The notes beneath the pieces were generated by a model, which saw only the letters and a program-made list of their open reading frames with translations, was not told the origin of the DNA and did not search any database. From positions 1 to 64,000 of the forward strand of contig JAXGXQ010000008.1 of NCBI GenBank assembly GCA_040772685.1: a DNA stretch of 64,000 nt. Reading direction: 5' to 3'. Positions 18,653 to 27,530 of this stretch are shown one piece after another. Every line of letters begins with the position of its first letter. Position 1 is the first letter of the stretch. Both the position numbers and the translations under genes were made by a program. The stretch is from JAXGXQ01 sp040772685. Its GTDB lineage: Bacteria > Bacillota > Clostridia > Saccharofermentanales > UBA5734.

Positions 18653-21562
18653 CTATCTTTTCTTAATTACTTCTTCGTCCAGAATCTGGCGGATCTTGTT
18701 GATTTCAATAGGTTTGACCATGTGATGGTCGAAACCGGCTTCGAGTGCCTTCTTGATGTCATCCGCCTGAGCATAGCCTGAGATGGCAATCAGGAATATA
18801 TCGCTGGTCGAAGGGTCACCGCGCAGGGCGCGCGCAACTTCGTAGCCGTCCATTTCCGGCAGGCCAATGTCGCAGAGCACAACGTCCGGATGGTCAGCGC
18901 GGGCTTTTTCCAGGCCGGTCAGGCCATCATAGGCCGTTTCGACATCGTGGCCATAAATGCTTAACAGCGTGCTGATAGATTCAGCTAGATCGTGGCTGTC
19001 CTCAATCAGCAGGATGCGCAGGCAATGATGCCCGTCATCGCTGCTGAAAGCCGCTTCTTTAGTTTTACTGCTGCCGTCGTCGGCTGCCTTTAGGGGCAGG
19101 CGGATTTCGAAGGAACTGCCGTGTCCGAGGCCTTCGCTGGAGACGCTGATTTCGCCACCATGTAATTCAACCAGGCCTTTGGCGATGGAAAGCCCCAGAC
19201 CGAGGCCGCTGTTTGAACGGTCGAGAGTATTTGAAGCTTGCGTAAAAGCCGTAAACAGCTTAGGTAACAGCTCGGGCGAGATGCCTTCACCGGTATCGCT
19301 GATGTTGATCACAGCTTGTTTGCCCGCTGGATCTGTCTGTAATACCAGCCTCACTTCGCCGCCGGCACAGGTGAATTTGGCGGCATTATTCAGCAAATTA
19401 CCAACAATCTGGGTGATGCGGGTTGGGTCAGCGCACATTTGCAGCTGTTGCTCAGTTACTGTTGTATTAAATGTGATGCCTTTTTCTTTGAATTGAATTT
19501 CAAAATCACGGATGCAGCCTGTTACCAGATCGTTCAAATTGACATCCAGGCATTTTAATTCAACCTTATCGCGGGCGATCCGCGTTACGTCCAGCAGATC
19601 GTCAACCAGATGTGTCAATTGATTTGTCTGCCGGCCGATTATCTCAAGCGCCTGCTCTGCTTTCGCGGAGCCGGGTTCGACCCGTTCCAGCAGTGTCAAA
19701 CCCAGTTTGATCGCGGCCAGAGGATTGCGGATTTCGTGAGAAAGCACGCCCAGGAAATTATTTTTACTGGCGTCAACTTCCCGCAGTTCGCTGACCAGTT
19801 GCTGAGCTCTGGCTTCACTTTCCCGCAGTGCCTTTTCGGCTTGCCAGCGGCGCAGTAGATGCACGAAAGCCTCGCCCATTCCCTCGATCATGCTCAGGCT
19901 GGCTTTTTGGTAGCCTGAGGGGCGGTTGGCCGCGGCGATTACCCCCACTACTTTTTCGTATTCAAACATGGGCACAGCGGCAAAAGTATGGATCGGTATA
20001 TGCCGGCTGGGCCATTTCAGGTTAGCAGCACCGGCGTTATTCAACAGCAGCGGCTTGGCATTCTTAAAAACTGTCTGGAGGAAAGCGGGAAGCATTTCAG
20101 TATCTCTTTCCAGAAACTGATTATTTCTTTCTTTAAATGAAAACGTATTAAAGCCGTCTTCATCCGAACGCAGCACAACTACGTCGTCCATACTGCCGTC
20201 AGCTTTCCGGATAGCGATCAGACCGGAATCACTTTCAGTCATTTCGCAAATTGTCTTTAAAGTGATGACAGCAATTTCATAGCTCGACATCTGGTGCGTG
20301 ATCTGGCGGTAGACGCGATTTATCCCTGCCATCAGCTGATACTGTTCGCGCAGGGCTTTTTCACTGCGGATCCGCTCTATTGTGTCGGCTGTAAGCCGGG
20401 CAAACAGGTCTAGAACCTGAAGTTCACGCTGCTCGTAAGCATGCGGCTGGTTGTATTGGGTAGCCAGAATACCGATCGTGCGGCCGGCGCTGCTGACCAG
20501 AGGCGTCGCCTGGGTTGCCCGCACCCCGGCAGCCAGCAGGATTTTGAGCTCGGGTTTATCGACATAATATGGACTGCGCGTAATGTCCTTGACTATCCGG
20601 CGCCGACCCTGCTCAATCGCTTCGCGCGATACTCCCCAGCCTTGTGCCGAATATTGCTTCGGTTTGAACGGCTTGCCGCGGCGCTGGTTCTGGGAAACAA
20701 GGGTCAGGGTGCCGGTACTTTCGTCATACAGCTGAATGTTGCAGCGATCCGCTTCCGTTAAAGCGATGGTTGATTTAGTAATTTCGTGATAAACGCGGTT
20801 AAGGTCGCTCTGGTTGAGCACCATCATGCTGAGGCGATGCAAACGGGTCAGCGTATTGGACCAGGCAGCCTCCGCCGCAGCAGAACGGGCCCGTTCGATT
20901 GCTTCCCAGGCACGCTTCACAACCTCGAGCATCAGGCTGATTTCGATCGGCAGCCAGATCCGCGGTTTTTGGCTGTAGGCAAAGAGCAGTCCTGCAATCC
21001 GGTTGTTGTAACGAACCGGAGAGGTGATTATCGCTCCATTAATATCGGCAGGTAAATTGAACGGGGTTTGTTTCTCTTTGGCTTGCTGTGACGAGGCACA
21101 CAGCCGGAAAACCAGTTTGCCGTCACCACTGCGCGGGTCAGACCGGTAATCGGTGATCGCCACCGCCTGACCCTGTTCGAGCAGCTGCCTGTAGGCAGTA
21201 CCATGCAGCTCCATGACTGCGGGGATTTCCAGCTCAGACCCGTGTGGATTCCGCCAGACCGCTTCGGGGTCAAACAGGCCTTCCAGAACCCCGTTTACTT
21301 CTTTCAGTTCAACGTAACCCGCCAGATCCGCTGCCAGATGCTGCCCGGTTTCCTGGGCGGCAATCCGGGTAATTTGATCCGCATTCTGATAATTGTGGAT
21401 CCTGTCGCTTAGTTGCAGCAGAAATGACTGCAGGTGTTCCAGATCGCGAGAAGTTTCGTTGCAGTATGGTTTGTTGCTGCAGGTTTTTTCGTTCTTGCTG
21501 TCGTATTCTTGCTGGCCGAGGTTCGAAACCCGAACTTGAGGCAGTGAGAAATCCTTTTCCAT
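18653..21562 (-). CDS. Hybrid sensor histidine kinase with GAF domains and receiver
   Basis: A soluble-looking 969-aa signalling protein. Three GAF-like domains fill about residues 40-225, 235-400 and 405-575. They are followed by a HisKA domain with phosphorylatable His609 (SHEIRNP), a HATPase domain with N box (NLLNNAAKF), DTGEG and GLGLGLSIAKGL, and a C-terminal receiver with acceptor Asp898 (LCDIGLPEMDG) and conserved VKP lysine. No membrane segment is seen, so the ligand is probably cytoplasmic. An ATG at 21580 exists, but only the ATG at 21562 has a ribosome site (GAGGAAGAT), which decides the start. No separate response regulator is next to it. It converges with the lipoprotein gene. 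Confidence 0.9.
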   Translation of the reverse strand: MEKDFSLPQVRVSNLGQQEYDSKNEKTCSNKPYCNETSRDLEHLQSFLLQLSDRIHNYQNADQITRIAAQETGQHLAADLAGYVELKEVNGVLEGLFDPEAVWRNPHGSELEIPAVMELHGTAYRQLLEQGQAVAITDYRSDPRSGDGKLVFRLCASSQQAKEKQTPFNLPADINGAIITSPVRYNNRIAGLLFAYSQKPRIWLPIEISLMLEVVKRAWEAIERARSAAAEAAWSNTLTRLHRLSMMVLNQSDLNRVYHEITKSTIALTEADRCNIQLYDESTGTLTLVSQNQRRGKPFKPKQYSAQGWGVSREAIEQGRRRIVKDITRSPYYVDKPELKILLAAGVRATQATPLVSSAGRTIGILATQYNQPHAYEQRELQVLDLFARLTADTIERIRSEKALREQYQLMAGINRVYRQITHQMSSYEIAVITLKTICEMTESDSGLIAIRKADGSMDDVVVLRSDEDGFNTFSFKERNNQFLERDTEMLPAFLQTVFKNAKPLLLNNAGAANLKWPSRHIPIHTFAAVPMFEYEKVVGVIAAANRPSGYQKASLSMIEGMGEAFVHLLRRWQAEKALRESEARAQQLVSELREVDASKNNFLGVLSHEIRNPLAAIKLGLTLLERVEPGSAKAEQALEIIGRQTNQLTHLVDDLLDVTRIARDKVELKCLDVNLNDLVTGCIRDFEIQFKEKGITFNTTVTEQQLQMCADPTRITQIVGNLLNNAAKFTCAGGEVRLVLQTDPAGKQAVINISDTGEGISPELLPKLFTAFTQASNTLDRSNSGLGLGLSIAKGLVELHGGEISVSSEGLGHGSSFEIRLPLKAADDGSSKTKEAAFSSDDGHHCLRILLIEDSHDLAESISTLLSIYGHDVETAYDGLTGLEKARADHPDVVLCDIGLPEMDGYEVARALRGDPSTSDIFLIAISGYAQADDIKKALEAGFDHHMVKPIEINKIRQILDEEVIKKR

Positions 21563-21691
21563 ATCTTCCTCGCCGGACATTATATGTACTTGTTGCTAAA
21601 TGTCACAATAATGACCATTTTGCTAACTGTATGTTACTAGATTACCACATTTAGGCAATTAGCAATATGTTTGCGTTTTCGGGCGTTTAGC

Positions 21692-21720
21692 TTGCTCAGG
21701 TGAGGTATAAACCTTATAAT
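21692..21720 (+). promoter_or_regulatory. Candidate ilvE promoter
   Basis: A perfect TATAAT at 21715-21720 lies 17 bp after TTGCTC (21692-21697), about 90 nt before ilvE. The leader contains TGGCC...GGCCA arms (about 21748-21785) that could fold, followed by a short T-run; this could be an attenuator but is weak. Confidence 0.5.
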
Positions 21721-21812
21721 TATGCAGTAAGTTTCAATCAAAGCGGGATGGCCGGCAGCTGGCACCGAAACTCAGCGCCTGGCCAGATTTTCCCACATAT
21801 AAGGGGGCAACC

Positions 21813-22883
21813 ATGTATCCTGAAATTCCAGTCACTATTAGAGCAGAACTGAAAGAAAAGCCGGCAGCTGACAAGCCGCTTGGATTCGGTCAGATTTTTA
21901 CCGATTACATGTTCATCATGAATTATGATGAAGGCAAAGGCTGGCACAGCGCGCGCATTGAGCCGTACGGCCTGCTTAGCCTGGAGCCGTCCGCGATGGT
22001 CTTTCACTATGGCCAGGCGATTTTTGAAGGCATGAAGGCTTATAAAAATGAAGACGGCAAAATCCGGCTCTTCCGGCCGCGTCTGAACTTTGAGCGGGTC
22101 AACTCTTCCAACGAGCGCCTGGTGATTCCGCCGGCAGATCCTGATTTTTGTGTTTATGCGCTGAAACAGCTGTTGAAGCTGGAAGAGGACTGGATTCCCA
22201 CAGCGCCTGATACTTCTTTATATATCCGCCCGTTTATTATCGCCACCGACCCCTTCCTGGGTGTGCGGCCGGCTCACAGTTACCAGTTCATGATTATCCT
22301 CTCGCCGTCTGGTGCCTACTATCCCGGCGGCTTGGAGCCTGTCAGCATTTATGTTGAGGATGTTTATGTGCGCGCGGTTCGCGGCGGCACCGGCTATGCC
22401 AAAACTCCCGGCAACTACGCTGCCAGCCTGATCTCACAGAAAAACGCCTACGGCTCCGGCTTTGTACAGGTGCTGTGGCTTGACGGTGTTGAGCGTCGCT
22501 ATATAGAAGAAGTCGGCTCGATGAACGTCTTCTTTGTAATCGACGACAAGCTTGTCACCCCGGAACTGAACGGCAGCATTCTGCCCGGTATCACCCGGCG
22601 TACTGTGATTGAACTGGCCAGGAACCTCGGCATTAATGTGGAAGAGCGCAAAATTTCGATTGATGAACTGGCCACCGCAGCTCGCGCCGGCCGTGTCAGC
22701 GAAGTTTTCGGCAGCGGCACAGCCGCCGTCATTTCACCAGTTGGCCGTCTGCGCTACGAAGGCCAGATGATGGTCTTTAACGACGAAAAGATCGGTCCGC
22801 TCAGCCAGATGTTCTATGACCGCATCACCGGCATCCAGTACGGCCGTCTCCCCGACGAATACAACTGGATGGAAACTGTCTGA
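21813..22883 (+). CDS. ilvE: Branched-chain amino-acid aminotransferase
   Basis: A PLP fold-IV enzyme for the last step of valine, leucine and isoleucine synthesis, or the first of their breakdown. The PLP lysine is Lys197 in GTGYAKTPGNYAAS, followed by QVLWLDG and EEVGSMN and the C-terminal phosphate-binding SGTAAV. The length of 356 aa is normal for the larger Firmicutes IlvE type. AAGGGGG precedes the ATG. It stands alone with its own candidate promoter and a strong terminator; ilvN and ilvC lie 37 kb away. Confidence 0.94.
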   Translation: MYPEIPVTIRAELKEKPAADKPLGFGQIFTDYMFIMNYDEGKGWHSARIEPYGLLSLEPSAMVFHYGQAIFEGMKAYKNEDGKIRLFRPRLNFERVNSSNERLVIPPADPDFCVYALKQLLKLEEDWIPTAPDTSLYIRPFIIATDPFLGVRPAHSYQFMIILSPSGAYYPGGLEPVSIYVEDVYVRAVRGGTGYAKTPGNYAASLISQKNAYGSGFVQVLWLDGVERRYIEEVGSMNVFFVIDDKLVTPELNGSILPGITRRTVIELARNLGINVEERKISIDELATAARAGRVSEVFGSGTAAVISPVGRLRYEGQMMVFNDEKIGPLSQMFYDRITGIQYGRLPDEYNWMETV

Positions 22884-22946
22884 GTCCGGAGATCTTTATC
22901 TGAGAATTGAATAAATAAGTTCGTCAATCAATACGTTCTATAGATC

Positions 22947-22980
22947 AAGAAAGCCACTCGTCGCCGAGTGGCTTTCTTGC
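22947..22980. terminator. Strong hairpin terminator, ilvE and convergent gene
   Basis: A 15-bp perfect stem (22947-22961 with 22966-22980) and a 4-nt loop, A-rich on one arm and T-rich on the other, so it can act on both strands. It lies between ilvE and the convergent coiled-coil gene, touching the latter's stop codon. Confidence 0.9.
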
Positions 22981-23484
22981 TTACTTCAGTTCTTTTTTGT
23001 TGCGCTGCACCGTCAGGAGCATTTCGGTCAGTTGCTCTTCGATCTCGGCCAAACGCTGGCGGGCATATTCCATAGCGCCGCTGCGGATCTGCCGCGCGGC
23101 CTGGTTAGCGTTTTCTACGGTAGCTTCAGCCTGTTTGCGTGCCTGCTGGGTGATTTCATGTTCGTCGATCATCATGGTCATGCGGGTTTCGGCTTCGCGC
23201 ATAATTGATTCAGCTTCTTTACGCGCTTCGGCGATCAGCTGGCGGTTCTGCTCCAGCAGCCAGCGGGCCTGTTTAAGTTCGCCCGGCAGGTTGTCGCGGA
23301 TCATGGTAATCAGTACCAGCATTTCTTCCCGGTCAACAATACAGCTTTCGGAGAACGGTAATGAACGGGCCGAAACGACGTTGCTTTCCAGACGGTCAAT
23401 CAGCTCTTCCATCGTATGCTCAGCATCGTGTGCGCTTCTGGATTGTTCGTACATGTGATCTGTCGCCTCCGCGTATCCACTCAT
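22981..23484 (-). CDS. Coiled-coil protein linked to coaD (ATPase-like, DivIVA-like)
   Basis: A 167-aa protein with a short N-terminal part (DREEMLVLITMIRDNLP) and a long continuous coiled coil rich in Glu, Ala, Arg and Gln (about residues 70-160). Short coiled-coil proteins of this form occur beside coaD in many Clostridia, often labelled ATPase or ATP synthase subunit E-like, but no nucleotide motif is present and I assign no function. The ATG at 23484 lies two nt after the coaD stop with GGGGAT as a ribosome site. An ATG ten codons later (23454) follows GGAGG at longer spacing and is an alternative start. Confidence 0.65.
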   Translation of the reverse strand: MSGYAEATDHMYEQSRSAHDAEHTMEELIDRLESNVVSARSLPFSESCIVDREEMLVLITMIRDNLPGELKQARWLLEQNRQLIAEARKEAESIMREAETRMTMMIDEHEITQQARKQAEATVENANQAARQIRSGAMEYARQRLAEIEEQLTEMLLTVQRNKKELK

Positions 23485-23486
23485 GA

Positions 23487-23975
23487 TTATTTATCCCCGG
23501 TGCTTAGGCGTTCGAGGATTTCAGTGCTGATTTCCGCTGGTACCATGCCGGAAATGTCACCGCCGTAGGAGGCGACTTCCCGCACTATTGAAGAACTTGT
23601 AAAAGAAAGTTCAATGCGGCTGAGCAAGAAGATAGTCTCAAAGCGGGTGTTGAGCAGACGGTTGGCGACTGCCATTTCGGCCTCCAGGCGGAAATCCGAT
23701 TCGCTGCGCAGACCGCGGACAACGGCGCTGGCGTCAACCTGCCGGTAGAAATCCGCCAGCAGACCCTGGAAACAGGTAACTTCAACTTCAGGCAAATCCG
23801 GTAAGGATTTGCGGACCATGTCTACCCGTTCATCGACAGAGAAAACGGTTTTTTTGTTGCGGTTCGGCAACACAGCGACGATAAGCCGGTCGCAGAGCCT
23901 GGCGGCGCGTCGTGCTACATCCATGTGGCCATTGGTCGGCGGGTCGAATGTGCCGGGGTAAATATAAGTGCGCAT
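23487..23975 (-). CDS. coaD: Phosphopantetheine adenylyltransferase
   Basis: The penultimate step of coenzyme A synthesis: transfers AMP to 4'-phosphopantetheine. The nucleotidyltransferase motif GTFDPPTNGH at the start, GLRSESDF in the middle and the ATP-binding FTSSSIVREVA are present. The length of 162 aa is standard. GAGGAG before the ATG. rsmD ends 10 nt upstream, the usual rsmD-coaD pair. Confidence 0.95.
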   Translation of the reverse strand: MRTYIYPGTFDPPTNGHMDVARRAARLCDRLIVAVLPNRNKKTVFSVDERVDMVRKSLPDLPEVEVTCFQGLLADFYRQVDASAVVRGLRSESDFRLEAEMAVANRLLNTRFETIFLLSRIELSFTSSSIVREVASYGGDISGMVPAEISTEILERLSTGDK

Positions 23976-23985
23976 GCTGAACTCC

Positions 23986-24579
23986 TCAGTCTTTTAGCTC
24001 AGCTTCATGCTGATCATTATAAATTCTATAAAATGATAGCATTGCGGTTCCGTACTTACAACTGCGGACAAGTTGCAGACAGGTTACATTTACCGGCGCC
24101 GGCTGGTTTGATTCATGCTCCAGAATCACCAGGCCATCGGTTGCGAGCGGCAACATAGGGGCCAGTTTTGCCAGGCTGGCGTGTGCCTGGATATAAGGCG
24201 GGTCGAGAAAAATAATGTCAAAAGGCGACTCGGTTCCTTCTGCCACTTCTGCAGACAGCAGTTTCAAAGCGGTGGCCGCCGGCATGGCCATTACCCGGGC
24301 GGCTTCGGTCAAGTGGGTTTTTGCCAGATTCTCGCGGATAATTTGCACCGCCCGGCGCTCGTTTTCGACAAGTACCGCTTCAGCGGCACCGCGGCTGAGA
24401 GCCTCCAGCCCTATCTGGCCGGAACCGGCAAACAGATCCAAAAACCTGGCGTCTGCCAGCCTGGGGGCTAAAATGGAAAATAACGCTTCCTTGGTGCGGT
24501 CCGCGGTTGGCCTGGTTTCGCGCCCTGGCGGCGCATTAAGCTGAGTGCCGCGGGCTTTGCCGGCAATAATTCTGGGCAT
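23986..24579 (-). CDS. rsmD: 16S rRNA (guanine966-N2)-methyltransferase
   Basis: Methylates G966 in the small ribosomal subunit with S-adenosylmethionine. It opens with the typical RIIAGKARGTQL and RPTADRTKEALFSIL, has the SAM loop LDLFAGSGQIGLEALSRGA and the catalytic DPPY motif (FLDPPYIQ). The length of 197 aa is normal. AAAGGAG precedes the ATG. It lies between recG and coaD in a closely spaced run. Confidence 0.94.
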   Translation of the reverse strand: MPRIIAGKARGTQLNAPPGRETRPTADRTKEALFSILAPRLADARFLDLFAGSGQIGLEALSRGAAEAVLVENERRAVQIIRENLAKTHLTEAARVMAMPAATALKLLSAEVAEGTESPFDIIFLDPPYIQAHASLAKLAPMLPLATDGLVILEHESNQPAPVNVTCLQLVRSCKYGTAMLSFYRIYNDQHEAELKD

Positions 24580-24590
24580 TCCTGGCTCCT

Positions 24591-26858
24591 TTATAATCCG
24601 ATGTTTGGGAAAACTTCCTGGTAGCGGCTTTGCAGAGCCTGAATGACCCGGCGGTTAGGCGGTGTGTTCAGGTCTGGGTCGGCTGCGAGGATGTTATCTA
24701 CAGCTGTCTGAACTTCTTTCAGCAAACGCGTATCCTGGTAAAGGTTAGCGGCATGGAAGTCCGGTAAGCCATGCTGACGAGTACCGAAAAAGTCGCCCGG
24801 CCCGCGCAGTTCCAGATCCTTTTCGGCCAAAAGAAAACCGTCATCGGAATGGCACAGTGTGCGCAGGCGCTCGCGGGCAACACCTTCACCAACATCACTG
24901 ACCAGTACGCAAAGCGAGGGCTGGTTGCCGCGGCCAATCCGGCCGCGCAGCTGGTGCAGCTGCGACAAGCCGAAGCGCTCAGCGTTTTCAATGATCATCA
25001 AGTTCGCCCTGGGCTGGTCAACGCCAACCTCGATTACGGTTGTCGCCACCAGGATATCGACTTCGCTGTCCATGAAACCGTCCATAACAGTCTGCTTTTC
25101 CTTGGCTTTTAACGAGCCGTGCAAGAGGCCAAGCTTGAGATCAGGCAAAGTCTGCTGCAAGCGTGCATAAGCGGCTTCGGCAGACAATACGCCATTGGCG
25201 GCGCCTGCTGTCTCTTCCGTTTCTTCAATTTGCGGGCAGACTACATAGCATTTGCCGCCGGCTTCAACTTCCCGCCGTAAAAGCTTATCCAGCCGTGCCC
25301 GGTCACGTGAAGTAGCCGTGTAGGTTTTGATCGGCTGGCGGCCGGCCGGTTTTTCATGAATTATCGAGAGGTCAAGGTCGCCGTAGAGGATTAACGCCAG
25401 CGTGCGCGGTATCGGCGTGGCCGACATTACAAGCACATGCGCTGAGGGCGGCTGAACCGTGCCGGCACTGGCCTCTGACGCAGTTGCGGCAGCTGAGGGC
25501 GGCTGAATTGTTCCGGCTGCGGCAGTTGCAGCGGCAGTCTCGCTGTTTTCAGCAGCGAGCGGCGCGGCGCCTGTGGCCAGCAGGGTGCGCTGACGCACGC
25601 CAAAACGGTGCTGCTCGTCAGTTACAGCCAGGGCCAGGTTACGGAAACGCACTTTATCTTCGATTACAGCATGGGTGCCGATCAGGATTGCAATTGAGCC
25701 GTCGGTTAATCCTGCCAAAATTCTGCGCCGCTCGGCGGCCCGGACGGAGCCTGTCAACAAGGCAATCTCCAGCCCGGCCTGTTGCAGCGCGAGCCCCAAG
25801 AGCTGGGTTAAAGTCGCGAAATGCTGGGCGGCGAGGATCGAAGTCGGTGCCATCATGACACCCTGATAGCCAGCCAGGGCTGTGGTTAAGAGCGCCAGAG
25901 CGGCGACCACTGTTTTGCCAGAGCCGACATCGCCCTGCACCAGCCGGTTCATCGGCTGAGCGCGGTTCAGGTCGGCGACTACTTCGTTCACCGCTTTCTT
26001 TTGCGCGGTTGTCAGCTTGAAGGGCAAGCCGTGTACGGCGTCGCGAAAAGCCTGACGCTGGGCGGCTGTCAGATTAATCGGCGGGGCAGTAGCTGCCAAA
26101 GCGCTGCGCCGGCGCAGCAGGCGCAAACCAGCCTGGATTAAAAACAATTCTTCAAAAGCCAGGCGGCGCCGGCAAAGCTCAGCTTCAGCCAGTGAAGCCG
26201 GATTATGGATGCGGCTGTAAGCAAAATCGATCGCGGTAAGCTGGTGCTCGCGCCGGATTTCATCCGGCAAAGGTTCCGGCAGATGGCCAAGCAGTAATTT
26301 TAAAGCCTGTTCAATAAAACCGCGGATTACACCCTGCGACAAGCCGGCAGTCAGCCGGTAGCGGGCACGGATTCGCGGCGCGGTTGTACTGTCGGGCAAT
26401 TTTTTCTCAAAGGAGGGGTTTTGCACAGTCACATCGAGACCCTTAATGCGAACCTTGCCCCGGAAAATATAGGTTTCGTCCTTAACCAGCTGGTCAGCCA
26501 AATACGGCTGGTTAAACCAAATAGCCTTGATCGCGCTTTCTTCGTCGCGCAAAACAGTGCGCAGCATGCTGAGCCGGCCTTTGCGGGTGAGGCTGGGTTG
26601 ACGCGCGACCCGTGCCTCAAAAGCCATTTCCTCACCTTCACGCAAATCTTTGAGCGGATGCAAGTCGGTCCAGTCCTCGTAATCGCGCGGGAAATGGCTG
26701 ATCAGGTCAAAAACTGTCTGGATATTCAGCTTAGCGAGTTGAGCTTTGCGTTTGGCAGAAACACCGCGCAAGACAGTTACCGGGGTATCAAAAAGCCCGC
26801 CACCGGTTGGGGCCGATGCCGCGCTCAGAGCCTGGATGCCGCCGCTCGCTGCCGGCAT
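24591..26858 (-). CDS. recG: ATP-dependent DNA helicase RecG
   Basis: Remodels stalled replication forks and Holliday junctions. An N-terminal wedge/OB domain, the Walker A GDVGSGKT (309-316), DEQH box (414-417), SATPIPRTL and IGRGNQ helicase motifs are present. At 755 aa it is about 70 residues longer than usual, because an Ala/Pro/Thr-rich insert of about 44 residues (430-473) sits between the DEQH box and the SATP motif, plus a short Ala/Gly extension at the N-terminus. The start ATG lies two nt after the nth stop with a GGGGG ribosome site inside nth. Confidence 0.93.
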   Translation of the reverse strand: MPAASGGIQALSAASAPTGGGLFDTPVTVLRGVSAKRKAQLAKLNIQTVFDLISHFPRDYEDWTDLHPLKDLREGEEMAFEARVARQPSLTRKGRLSMLRTVLRDEESAIKAIWFNQPYLADQLVKDETYIFRGKVRIKGLDVTVQNPSFEKKLPDSTTAPRIRARYRLTAGLSQGVIRGFIEQALKLLLGHLPEPLPDEIRREHQLTAIDFAYSRIHNPASLAEAELCRRRLAFEELFLIQAGLRLLRRRSALAATAPPINLTAAQRQAFRDAVHGLPFKLTTAQKKAVNEVVADLNRAQPMNRLVQGDVGSGKTVVAALALLTTALAGYQGVMMAPTSILAAQHFATLTQLLGLALQQAGLEIALLTGSVRAAERRRILAGLTDGSIAILIGTHAVIEDKVRFRNLALAVTDEQHRFGVRQRTLLATGAAPLAAENSETAAATAAAGTIQPPSAAATASEASAGTVQPPSAHVLVMSATPIPRTLALILYGDLDLSIIHEKPAGRQPIKTYTATSRDRARLDKLLRREVEAGGKCYVVCPQIEETEETAGAANGVLSAEAAYARLQQTLPDLKLGLLHGSLKAKEKQTVMDGFMDSEVDILVATTVIEVGVDQPRANLMIIENAERFGLSQLHQLRGRIGRGNQPSLCVLVSDVGEGVARERLRTLCHSDDGFLLAEKDLELRGPGDFFGTRQHGLPDFHAANLYQDTRLLKEVQTAVDNILAADPDLNTPPNRRVIQALQSRYQEVFPNIGL
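25440..25571 (-). repeat. Ala/Pro insert with internal duplication inside recG
   Basis: Two similar copies of a DNA unit (around 25440-25465 and 25491-25520, each containing GCTGAGGGCGGCTGAA on the plus strand) encode GTIQPPSA and GTVQPPSA within an Ala/Thr-rich tract. The insert separates helicase motifs II and III, normally a tight loop. Confidence 0.75.
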
Positions 26859-26860
26859 CG

Positions 26861-27529
26861 CTATTTACCCCCGGCTGAACCTGTTACCGCTTCTGCCGCT
26901 GAACTGGAACCAAACTGGCACCAGGGCAGAATCGGGCAAATGTTGCATTCAGGCCGGCGGGCAATGCAGATTTCCCTGCCGTGGGCAACCATCAAGTGGC
27001 CATAAGAAATCCATTCGGGTTCGGGTAAAATGGCAGCCAGATCCTGCTCAACTTTGAGTGGATTGGTGTGCTCGGTAAAACCAATTAATTTGGAAATGCG
27101 CAGGCAGTGGGTATCAACTACAATCGCGGGAATTCCGTGGCAGTCGCCCAGAATCAGGTTGGCTATCTTCCGGCCTACGCCCGGCAGAGCCAGCAGCTGG
27201 TCACGATCAGCAGGCAAGTGACCGTTGTGCTCCGCGACCAGCAGCCGCGCGGACGCGGAAATATTGCGTGCCTTGTTGCGGAACAGGCCGCAGGAACGAA
27301 TTTCGTCTTCAATCGCGCTGACTGGCGCTGCAGCCAGCGAATTCACGTCCGGATAATTCCGGAAAAGCTGTTTTGTAATGATGTTTACCCGCGCGTCAGT
27401 GCATTGCGCTGAAAGTATGGCAGCGACCAGCAGCTGGTACGGGGCAGCGAAATCGAGTGTACAGGTTGCGTCAGGATAATGACGATGCAGGTTTTTGAGC
27501 ACCTGCTCAACCTGTTCGGTACGGTTCAT
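26861..27529 (-). CDS. nth: Endonuclease III (DNA glycosylase/AP lyase)
   Basis: Removes oxidised pyrimidines and cuts abasic sites. The helix-hairpin-helix LPGVGRKIANLIL with the catalytic Lys, the catalytic Asp in VDTHCLRI and a four-cysteine iron-sulfur motif C-x6-C-x2-C-x5-C at the C-terminus are all complete. The length is 222 aa, with a short Ser/Ala-rich tail after the cluster. The start overlaps the end of the response-regulator gene; GGAG lies inside that gene, so translation is probably coupled. Confidence 0.95.
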   Translation of the reverse strand: MNRTEQVEQVLKNLHRHYPDATCTLDFAAPYQLLVAAILSAQCTDARVNIITKQLFRNYPDVNSLAAAPVSAIEDEIRSCGLFRNKARNISASARLLVAEHNGHLPADRDQLLALPGVGRKIANLILGDCHGIPAIVVDTHCLRISKLIGFTEHTNPLKVEQDLAAILPEPEWISYGHLMVAHGREICIARRPECNICPILPWCQFGSSSAAEAVTGSAGGK

Positions 27530-27530
27530 T

